Shown here: positions 1 to 5,459 of the stretch, piece by piece
Position numbering within the stretch: position 1 is the first letter of the stretch
How the letters are laid out: every line of letters starts with the position of its first letter
DNA from: an uncultured Prevotellaceae bacterium
Lineage (GTDB): Bacteria > Bacteroidota > Bacteroidia > Bacteroidales > Bacteroidaceae
NCBI GenBank assembly: GCA_958404085.1
Contig: CATXZX010000042.1
Span: 1-9,046, forward strand
Reading direction: 5' to 3'
Length of the DNA stretch: 9,046 nt
Made by a program: the position numbers and the translations under genes
The notes under the pieces: generated by a model
Told to the model about the DNA's origin: nothing
Database searches by the model: none
Seen by the model: the letters and a program-made list of their open reading frames with translations, nothing else

Positions 1-56
1 AGAGCACCTGACTGTTAATCAGGGGGTCGTTGGTTCAAGCCCATCCTGAAGCGCCA
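1..56 (+). tRNA. tRNA-Asn (GUU anticodon), 5' end cut off by window edge
   Basis: Partial tRNA gene that would decode AAC/AAU. The visible part begins at the 3' side of the D arm. The anticodon stem is CCTGA (7-11) paired with TCAGG (19-23), around the loop CTGTTAA (12-18), with anticodon GTT at 14-16. Then come the variable loop (24-28), the T stem GTTGG (29-33) and CCATC (41-45) around loop TTCAAGC (34-40), the acceptor 3' strand CTGAAGC (46-52), discriminator G53 and an encoded CCA (54-56). The T stem has one T-T mismatch (30 with 44). About 20 bases of the 5' end lie outside the window, so acceptor pairing cannot be tested. A terminator follows immediately. The identity as tRNA-Asn rests on the anticodon and is secure. 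Confidence 0.93.
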
Positions 57-106
57 AAAGAAAGTCTGTTTCGGAAAGATTCAGACTTTCTTTGTATTTT
101 TTCCGA
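57..106 (+). terminator. Rho-independent terminator of the tRNA-Asn gene
   Basis: A perfect 12-bp inverted repeat, AAAGAAAGTCTG (57-68) and CAGACTTTCTTT (82-93), closes a 13-base loop. It is followed after three bases by a T-rich run (97-102). It begins directly after the CCA end of the tRNA. It should end the tRNA transcript and separate it from the sigma-factor operon. The stem is A/T-rich near its base, so part of the U-tract function may come from the TTTCTTT arm itself. Confidence 0.85.
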
Positions 107-170
107 TTGTCGTAACCGGTTTCGGAAATAGATGGTATTGTTAAAAGGATTTAAAGTGTAGGCTTTTCCC

Positions 171-195
171 GTAACATTTCCGCTCTTTGTCCGTC
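171..195 (+). promoter_or_regulatory. Possible ECF-sigma-type promoter (GTAAC-N16-CGTC)
   Basis: GTAAC (171-175) and CGTC (192-195) are 16 bases apart. This matches the general pattern of ECF sigma promoters, an AAC-containing -35 and a CGTC/CGAC-like -10, as known for example for Bacillus sigmaX and sigmaW. The -10 lies 17 bases before the ATG of an ECF sigma gene, so self-activation would be logical. No Bacteroides-type TTTG / TAnnTTTG pair is evident in this gap. The match rests on nine bases and is an inference. Confidence 0.4.
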
Positions 196-212
196 ATGTA
201 TGTAGAAAAGCG

Positions 213-725
213 ATGAAAGAGATAAGTTTTCGCAACGATGTCTTGCCGCTGAAGAACAAACTCTATCGGTTGGCACTCCGTATCACTCTGGATACGGCCG
301 AGGCTGAGGATGTGGTACAGGAAACATTCGTAAGAGTCTGGAACAAACGCGAGGATATGGCTGATTTGAGGTCGGTCGAGGCTTTTTGCCTGACTGTTTG
401 CCGAAATCTGGCACTCGATAAGGCCGAAAGCAAGGTGTCGCACCACGATTCGATTGAAGATGTAGGTGGAAATATCTCTGATACGGCATCGACACCCTTT
501 GAAGTGTTGGCGAACGATGAACGTCTGCAAACCGTGCACCGCCTTTTCAACCAGTTGCCCGAGGGACAGCGGACTGTGATGCAGTTGCGTGACATCGAGG
601 GATATAGCTATAAGGAAATAGCGGCCGTGCTGGGATGGAGCGAAGACCAAGTGAAGGTGACACTGTTCCGGGCTCGTCGGCAGGTCAGGGCCGCGTACGA
701 AAAAATAGAAAACTATGGACTATAA
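213..725 (+). CDS. ECF-family RNA polymerase sigma factor (sigma-70 family)
   Basis: Directs RNA polymerase to a small set of promoters in response to a signal, probably envelope-related. At 170 aa it has the usual length of an ECF sigma factor, with only regions 2 and 4. Region 2 covers about residues 10-80, with the core-binding and -10-recognition signature around 28-44 (AEDVVQETFVRVW). Region 4 covers about 105-160, with the helix-turn-helix near 131-157 (YSYKEIAAVLGWSEDQVKV), which reads the -35 element. The two are joined by an acidic linker (about 80-100). There is no in-frame ATG just upstream, so the start is clear; no Shine-Dalgarno sequence is seen, as is normal in Bacteroidetes. 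Its last 11 bases overlap the next gene, which suggests translational coupling with a membrane partner that may hold it inactive. The exact ECF subgroup and regulon cannot be read from the sequence. Confidence 0.93.
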   Translation: MKEISFRNDVLPLKNKLYRLALRITLDTAEAEDVVQETFVRVWNKREDMADLRSVEAFCLTVCRNLALDKAESKVSHHDSIEDVGGNISDTASTPFEVLANDERLQTVHRLFNQLPEGQRTVMQLRDIEGYSYKEIAAVLGWSEDQVKVTLFRARRQVRAAYEKIENYGL

Positions 726-1227
726 ATACATCGAACAATTACTGGAGCGCTATTGGGCGTGTGAGAGCAGCGTAGAGGAGGAAGAACTCCTGCGTGCTTT
801 TTTCCGTCAGGAAGAACTGCCGGCCCATCTGATGCGTTACCGGGATTTGTTTGCCTATCAGGATAAATCGTCCGGTGCGGAACTCGGTGCGGATTTCGAC
901 GCACGTATTCTGGCACAGATAGAACGTCCGGTAGTCCGGGCTCGTGTCGTGGGGTGGGCGCATGGTTTGCGCTCGTTCTATAAGGCAGCGGCCGTTGTGG
1001 CGGTTGTGCTGACGCTCAGTACGGCTGTGCAGCACGCTTTTGACGGAGGCTCGGCCGAGCCGGTGACGGATTATAATTATTCGGGTTACAAAGATACGTA
1101 TACCGACCCGGAAGTGGCTTACGATCAGGTGTCGTCGGCCTTACGCCTGGTGGCGGACGGACTGCGGGCCGAGGAAAAGGACAGTGTCAGGACAATGTTG
1201 CCGGAATCTAAAAAGAAGGACCGATGA
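715..1227 (+). CDS. One-TM membrane protein, putative anti-sigma factor
   Basis: A 170-aa protein with a cytoplasmic-looking acidic, helical N-terminal part (1-75), a positively charged stretch (71-90, RPVVRARVVGWAHGLRSFYK), one hydrophobic segment (about 90-107, AAAVVAVVLTLSTAVQ) and an outer tail. The charge distribution predicts N-in, C-out. The tail contains TYTDPEVAYDQVSSALRLVADGL (split here for reading: TYTDPEVAYDQ at 128-138, then VSSALRLVADGL at 139-150). I recall this kind of motif from uncharacterised Bacteroidales proteins encoded next to ECF sigma genes. It lacks the HxxxCxxC motif of classical zinc-binding anti-sigma domains. The anti-sigma role is inferred from topology and position: it overlaps the sigma gene by 11 bases and the following gene by an ATGA junction (1224-1227). 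It could instead be a structural or signalling membrane protein. Confidence 0.72.
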   Translation: MDYKYIEQLLERYWACESSVEEEELLRAFFRQEELPAHLMRYRDLFAYQDKSSGAELGADFDARILAQIERPVVRARVVGWAHGLRSFYKAAAVVAVVLTLSTAVQHAFDGGSAEPVTDYNYSGYKDTYTDPEVAYDQVSSALRLVADGLRAEEKDSVRTMLPESKKKDR

Positions 1228-1793
1228 AAAGGTATATGTTGCTTCGCTTTAATGTTTTGTTGGCCTGCTTGTCGCTGGTGGCTGTTCCGCTGTTTGCCGA
1301 TGCGTCAGTTCCCGGGTCGCGGATGTTTTCCGAACGTAAGAAAGAAACGGTTTCGCGAATGGATTTTGCAGCACGGTTCATGCATGAGATAGGGGAGGAC
1401 AACAAAGATGTGGAGTATATCACTGTCGGGCCTGAGATGATGCAGAAAGTAGAGGAGTATATGAATGAGAATAAGGCGGATGACAATGGTGCGTCGGCGG
1501 TTATACCCCATGTCAAAAGTGTCCGGCTGGTCCGTGTGGCGACGGGCGGAGACAAATACCATGAAAAGGCATCCGGTCTTTTGCATAAAAATACGAACCG
1601 TTATGTCTTTTCGGTCGGCGATACGCTGATGACCGATGGAAGCGGCATCCAGATGTGGACGCGCAGGCGTGGGCGGACCATTGTAGAACTGGTTGTGTTG
1701 ACGTTGTCGGCGGACGGCCGTTTCGAACTTATCGACTTGACAGGAATCATGGACGAGGAAATACTGAAGAATCTGACAAAAATGCACTTATAA
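1224..1793 (+). CDS. Exported DUF4252-like protein
   Basis: A 189-aa protein with an N-terminal signal sequence: basic residues KR at 2-3 and R8, a hydrophobic core (about 9-24) and a likely cleavage site after ADA (25-27). LLAC at 12-15 resembles a lipobox, but only a few hydrophobic residues precede the Cys and the hydrophobic run continues past it, so ordinary signal peptidase I cleavage is more likely. The mature part fits the DUF4252 pattern known in Bacteroidetes: VEYITVGPEMM near 63-73 and a C-terminal section in which IVELVVLTLSADGRFELIDL (153-172) leads into TGIMDEEILKNLTK. Its molecular function is unknown. It shares the ATGA overlap with the putative anti-sigma gene, so the three genes form one unit. 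It could be the periplasmic signal partner of the sigma system or its main output; the sequence does not decide. Confidence 0.75.
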   Translation: MKRYMLLRFNVLLACLSLVAVPLFADASVPGSRMFSERKKETVSRMDFAARFMHEIGEDNKDVEYITVGPEMMQKVEEYMNENKADDNGASAVIPHVKSVRLVRVATGGDKYHEKASGLLHKNTNRYVFSVGDTLMTDGSGIQMWTRRRGRTIVELVVLTLSADGRFELIDLTGIMDEEILKNLTKMHL

Positions 1794-1798
1794 AGCCA

Positions 1799-1818
1799 AA
1801 TGTTTGGAGGGAAACATT
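1799..1818 (+). other. Small hairpin just after the DUF4252-like gene
   Basis: AATGTTT (1799-1805) pairs perfectly with AAACATT (1812-1818) around a purine loop GGAGGG. It begins six bases after the stop codon. There is no T tract behind it, so it is not a standard terminator; it could be an mRNA 3' stabilising hairpin or chance. Confidence 0.35.
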
Positions 1819-1905
1819 CTGATTGCCTATTAAAACACCCCGAAGCTGAAAAGTTTCAATTCTCTCAACAAATCCTTATATACCAAGACGAAGGACGATG
1901 ATACG

Positions 1906-1930
1906 GAGGAGACGGAAGTCTCCTCTTTTT
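1906..1930 (+). terminator. Rho-independent terminator of the sigma-factor operon
   Basis: GAGGAGAC (1906-1913) and GTCTCCTC (1918-1925) form a perfect 8-bp stem with a GGAA tetraloop, followed directly by TTTTT (1926-1930). It lies 113 bases beyond the last stop codon of the three-gene operon, so that transcript would carry a long 3' untranslated part. Confidence 0.88.
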
Positions 1931-2139
1931 CGGTTTATTCAGGTTTCGGCTATGTGTCTGATGGATTGTGTTTGCAGCGTGGCGACCGGTGCGGCGGAAC
2001 AAGAGTTTTTGGATTTCGCTAAGTCTGTTGTTTTATGGTAAAATAGTCTTCGGACGTTCACTCTCCTTTCTGTTTCTGTTTTTTTTCGGTTTTCTACGAA
2101 AAAGTTTCGGACTGAACGGAATAATAGGATTTTTATTGT
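1931..2139. other. Intergenic stretch without a supported gene
   Basis: Between the sigma-operon terminator and the murG promoter I find no credible gene. The stretch includes a pyrimidine-rich run with eight Ts (2079-2086) and a small TTTTC / GAAAA hairpin around TAC. Short open frames here have poor, Phe/Leu-rich composition caused by the T-rich DNA. The region may hold upstream elements for the murG promoter. Confidence 0.5.
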
Positions 2140-2147
2140 TACTTTTG
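2140..2147 (+). promoter_or_regulatory. Bacteroides-type -7 promoter box for the murG operon
   Basis: TACTTTTG exactly fits the TAnnTTTG -7 element of the Bacteroidetes housekeeping sigma factor. It lies after a terminator and 22 bases before the murG ATG, so transcription would start close to the gene with a very short leader. No TTTG -33 element is found at the expected 19-21 base distance, which weakens the call, although that element is often degenerate. Confidence 0.55.
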
Positions 2148-2169
2148 CTATAACTATGCGCATGCGTTT

Positions 2170-3297
2170 ATGAGTGAAGATTTACGAATCGTGATAAGCG
2201 GCGGCGGGACAGGTGGACACATCTTTCCGGCTATATCTATCGCCAATGCCGTACGGGCGCTCCATCCCGAGGCTGAGATTCTTTTTGTGGGAGCTGAAGG
2301 CCGTATGGAGATGCAGCGGGTTCCGGCTGCGGGATACCGGATCGAAGGATTGCCGATTTGCGGTTTTGACCGCAAGAATCCGCTGAAGAATGTGAAAGTT
2401 CTTTGTAAAATATTCCGTAGTCGCAGAATGGCCCGGAGAATTTTGAAAGAATTTCGCCCGATGGCGGCAGTGGGCGTAGGCGGCTATGCCAGCGGTCCTA
2501 CTCTCAATGTGGCCGGTGCAATGGGGATTCCCACCCTGTTGCAGGAACAGAATTCCTATGCTGGAGTGACCAATAAATTGTTGGCTAAGAATGCAGCCTG
2601 TATCTGCGTGGCTTACGAAGGTATGGAGCGCTTTTTCCCGGCTGACAAAATACGGCTGACGGGTAATCCTGTCCGGCAAGACTTGCTGTATCCTTCGGTG
2701 TCGCGTGCCGAAGCCGTGGCGGCTTACGGACTCGATCCCAGTCGTCCCGTTATCCTGATAGTGGGCGGAAGCCTCGGAGCCCGGACATTGAATGAGAGCG
2801 TACTGGCCAACCTCGGGCTGATTGCTCAGTCGGACGTGCAGTTTATCTGGCAGACGGGGGCTTATTATCGTGACGAGATGGCTGAAGAACTGAAACATCG
2901 CGGCAAACCCGCTAATCTGGCCGTAACGGATTTCATTGCGTCGATGCCGCAGGCATATGCGGCGGCCGATATGGTCATATCGCGTGCCGGCGCAGGCAGT
3001 ATTTCGGAATTCTGCTTGTTGCGTAAACCTGTCATCCTGGTGCCTTCGCCCAATGTGGCCGAAGATCATCAGACAAAAAATGCCATGGCGCTGGTCGAGA
3101 AGGAGGCCGCTCTCTTTGTGCCTGATGCAGAGGCCGTGCGTACCCTTATACCCCGTGCCATAAATACCGTGCGGCAGCCCGATGAATTGAAAAAGTTGAG
3201 TGTGAATATAGGCCGGATGGCTTGTCCGCGTGCTGCCGAACAGATAGCGGAGGAAGTGTGCAGACTGGCGATTGCCTATCGGGACGGAAATCGTTGA
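2170..3297 (+). CDS. murG: UDP-GlcNAc:undecaprenyl-pyrophosphoryl-MurNAc-pentapeptide GlcNAc transferase
   Basis: Adds GlcNAc from UDP-GlcNAc to lipid I, giving lipid II, on the cytoplasmic face of the inner membrane. It is a 375-aa GT-B glycosyltransferase (family GT28) of normal length. The N-terminal lipid-I domain starts with the glycine loop GGGTGGHIFPA (11-21), which includes the conserved His17. GVGGYASGP (102-110), QEQNSYAGVTNK (125-136) and GNPVR (165-169) follow. The C-terminal UDP-GlcNAc domain opens with GGSLGA (199-204) and carries SRAGAGSISE (271-280), whose Glu280 corresponds to the ribose-binding Glu of E. coli MurG, and DHQTKNA (299-305). The ATG at 2170 puts the glycine loop at the usual distance from the N terminus. 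No Shine-Dalgarno sequence is present; a 5-codon frame overlaps the start. It is the first gene of the dcw segment here, 27 bases before murC. Confidence 0.97.
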   Translation: MSEDLRIVISGGGTGGHIFPAISIANAVRALHPEAEILFVGAEGRMEMQRVPAAGYRIEGLPICGFDRKNPLKNVKVLCKIFRSRRMARRILKEFRPMAAVGVGGYASGPTLNVAGAMGIPTLLQEQNSYAGVTNKLLAKNAACICVAYEGMERFFPADKIRLTGNPVRQDLLYPSVSRAEAVAAYGLDPSRPVILIVGGSLGARTLNESVLANLGLIAQSDVQFIWQTGAYYRDEMAEELKHRGKPANLAVTDFIASMPQAYAAADMVISRAGAGSISEFCLLRKPVILVPSPNVAEDHQTKNAMALVEKEAALFVPDAEAVRTLIPRAINTVRQPDELKKLSVNIGRMACPRAAEQIAEEVCRLAIAYRDGNR

Positions 3298-3324
3298 CGG
3301 ACGAAACAAATTGGAATAGACAAC

Positions 3325-4704
3325 ATGGAAGCAAATGAAATAAAAGCAGTATATTTTGTAGGGGTCGGTGGTATCGGTATGAGTGCCATCGCCCGATATT
3401 TTCTGAAGCAGGGACTGACAGTGGCCGGATATGACCGTACGCCGTCCGAACTGACTGAGAAACTGCGTGCCGAGGGAGCTGACATCCATTATGAGGAAAA
3501 TGTAGACGCCATCCCCGTCGCTTGTCGCGACGCGGCTCATACGCTGGTGGTATATACGCCGGCTATTCCCGAAAATCACTGCGAACTGGTTTATTTCCGC
3601 AATGGTGGTTTTCATATCCAGAAACGGGCTCAGGTACTCGGTACTCTGACGCGTGCTTACAAGGGACTTTGCGTGGCCGGCACTCACGGTAAAACCACGA
3701 CGTCGGCTATGGCGGCCCATCTGCTCCATGAGAGTGGTGTGGGGTGCAATGCTTTTCTTGGCGGAATTACTAAAAACTACGGAACAAACTACTTGTTGTC
3801 GGATAAAAGTCCGTTCGTCGTGATAGAAGCTGACGAGTTCGACCGCTCTTTCCATCAGTTGACGCCTTATGCCACGGTCATAACTGCGGTCGATGCGGAC
3901 CATCTCGATATTTACGGTACGAAAGAGGCTTATTTGGAGAGTTTCCGGAAATACACGTCGCTTATCCGGCCTGACGGCGCGCTGGTTGTTCATACCGGAC
4001 TGGAACTGCAACCCGATTTGAAGCCTGGTGTGCGTGCCTATACGTATGGACGCGAATCGGGCGACTTCCGTGCGGAGAACGTACGCATCGGCGACGGAAA
4101 AATAGTATTCGACCTGATTTCGCCGCTGGGGAATATCCGGGGAATAGACTTGGGAGTTCCCGTAAGCATCAACATCGAAAATGGCATAGCCGCGATGGCA
4201 TTGGCTCAGTTGGCCGGTGTGGAAGCGGATGAAATACGTCGTGCGATGGCAACGTTCAGCGGTGTGGACCGTCGTTTCGACTTCAAGATAAAGACAGACC
4301 GTTGTGTATTTCTGAGCGACTATGCCCATCATCCGGCTGAGATCCGGCAGAGTATACTTTCCATCCGCGAGGTGTTCGGAAACCGGCGTGTCACGGCGAT
4401 ATTCCAGCCTCATCTTTACACTCGGACCCGGGATTTTTACAGCGATTTTGCCGATAGTCTCTCTTTGCTCGACGAAGTTATTCTGACCGATATCTATCCG
4501 GCCCGTGAACAACCTATACCGGGTGTGACGAGCCGTCTTATCTATGACCGCCTGAGGCCCGATATGAAGCGGACATTGTGCCGTAAGGAGGACGTGCTGG
4601 ACATTATACGTCATGGAGACTACGATGTTCTTGTGGTACTCGGAGCCGGAGATTTGGACAACGATGTTCCGAAAATAACCGAGATACTGACATCCAAATT
4701 ATAA
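3325..4704 (+). CDS. murC: UDP-N-acetylmuramate--L-alanine ligase
   Basis: ATP-dependent cytoplasmic ligase that joins L-alanine to UDP-MurNAc, the first step of stem-peptide assembly. At 459 aa it is full length for the Mur ligase family. The N-terminal UDP-binding Rossmann domain has GVGGIGMSAIA (13-23). The central ATPase domain has the P-loop GTHGKTTT (119-126), EADEFD (168-173) with the Mg-binding Glu, and DADHLD (190-195). ENGIAA (285-290) and GVDRRF (313-318) precede the C-terminal domain with DYAHHP (332-337), QPHLYTRTRDF (361-371) and GAGD (440-443). The DYAHHP and HLYTRT motifs distinguish MurC from MurD, MurE and MurF. All expected catalytic motifs are present. It follows murG by 27 bases and precedes ftsQ by 11, so it is surely cotranscribed. 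Confidence 0.97.
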   Translation: MEANEIKAVYFVGVGGIGMSAIARYFLKQGLTVAGYDRTPSELTEKLRAEGADIHYEENVDAIPVACRDAAHTLVVYTPAIPENHCELVYFRNGGFHIQKRAQVLGTLTRAYKGLCVAGTHGKTTTSAMAAHLLHESGVGCNAFLGGITKNYGTNYLLSDKSPFVVIEADEFDRSFHQLTPYATVITAVDADHLDIYGTKEAYLESFRKYTSLIRPDGALVVHTGLELQPDLKPGVRAYTYGRESGDFRAENVRIGDGKIVFDLISPLGNIRGIDLGVPVSINIENGIAAMALAQLAGVEADEIRRAMATFSGVDRRFDFKIKTDRCVFLSDYAHHPAEIRQSILSIREVFGNRRVTAIFQPHLYTRTRDFYSDFADSLSLLDEVILTDIYPAREQPIPGVTSRLIYDRLRPDMKRTLCRKEDVLDIIRHGDYDVLVVLGAGDLDNDVPKITEILTSKL

Positions 4705-4715
4705 GAGACCGATAT

Positions 4716-5444
4716 ATGAAAGTATTCCTGAAAATAGTACTTTTGTTGGCACTGGTCGTTTACCTCGGTTTTGCCTTCACAAGTTTCAACAAGGCGGATC
4801 GGCAGGAACGTTGTGTCGGTGTGGAAATAGTGGTCAAGGACAGTGCGCAGGCCTCGTTCATTGACGAAGGTGAGGTACGCTCGCTGTTGCGGAAGGCCGG
4901 GCTTTATCCCGAAAACAAACTGATGGAGCGGATAGACAGCCGTAAAATAGAAAAAGTGTTATGCAGGAATCCTTTTATAGAGAGCGCCCAGTGCTACAAA
5001 ACGGCTGCCGGCACCATAAATATCAGTATCAGCCAGCGTTTGCCGGTCATTCGGGTGATGGATAACAATGGCAATAATTATTATATGGACGGGCAGGGGA
5101 AGAAAATGCCGCGTCTCGACTATCCGGCCGACCTGGTTGTCGTAACAGGAAACGTCACACCGCAGTATGTGGCCAAAAACTTGGTGAAAGTGGCCGCGCA
5201 ACTTCAGAAAGATCCCTTTTGGGACGGACAAATAGTACAGCTGCATGTAGACCGGCGCGGCGGAATAGAGATGGTTCCGCGGGTGGGCGAACACCTTGTC
5301 TACCTCGGCGAACCGAAAAATGTACGCGAAAAGCTCGACAACCTGCGTATTTTTTATGAAAAGGTGCTTTCGGAAGTGGGTTGGAACAAATATTCACTGA
5401 TAAATCTCGAGTTCAGTAATCAAATTATCTGCAAGAAAAAATAA
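4716..5444 (+). CDS. ftsQ: Cell division protein FtsQ (DivIB family)
   Basis: Bitopic divisome scaffold that in other bacteria bridges the cytoplasmic ring and the septal synthases through FtsB/FtsL. The 242-aa protein has a very short cytoplasmic N terminus (MKVFLK), one TM helix (about 4-23), and a periplasmic POTRA-like domain (about 34-107) with DEGEVRSLL (50-58), RNPFIESAQCY (84-94) and ISISQRLPVIRV (103-114), the last being the typical POTRA end. The C-terminal beta domain (about 115-238) ends in YSLINLEFSNQIICKKK (226-242), a basic, family-like terminus. Sequence conservation in FtsQ is low, so the call leans on topology and on its place between murC and ftsA. The cytoplasmic tail is much shorter than in E. 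coli, which I believe is usual for Bacteroidetes. Confidence 0.93.
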   Translation: MKVFLKIVLLLALVVYLGFAFTSFNKADRQERCVGVEIVVKDSAQASFIDEGEVRSLLRKAGLYPENKLMERIDSRKIEKVLCRNPFIESAQCYKTAAGTINISISQRLPVIRVMDNNGNNYYMDGQGKKMPRLDYPADLVVVTGNVTPQYVAKNLVKVAAQLQKDPFWDGQIVQLHVDRRGGIEMVPRVGEHLVYLGEPKNVREKLDNLRIFYEKVLSEVGWNKYSLINLEFSNQIICKKK

Positions 5445-5459
5445 TAAAAAGACTACAAT

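Noticed and set aside
12..200. tRNA gene next to a possible break in gene order as an integration (att) site
   Set aside because: No repeat of the tRNA 3' end is found elsewhere in the window and no integrase or phage gene is present.
1968..2153. 61-codon plus-strand frame with a Leu/Phe-rich end
   Set aside because: Its hydrophobic tail is produced by the T-rich DNA before murG and it runs into the murG promoter. No homology or start context supports it.
2182..4614. Very long minus-strand open frame (810 codons) opposite murG and murC
   Set aside because: It lies antisense to two clearly conserved enzymes and its protein is rich in His, Arg, Gln, Thr and Ser without any recognisable motif. 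The lack of stops follows from the sense genes rarely using TTA, CTA and TCA codons in that phase.
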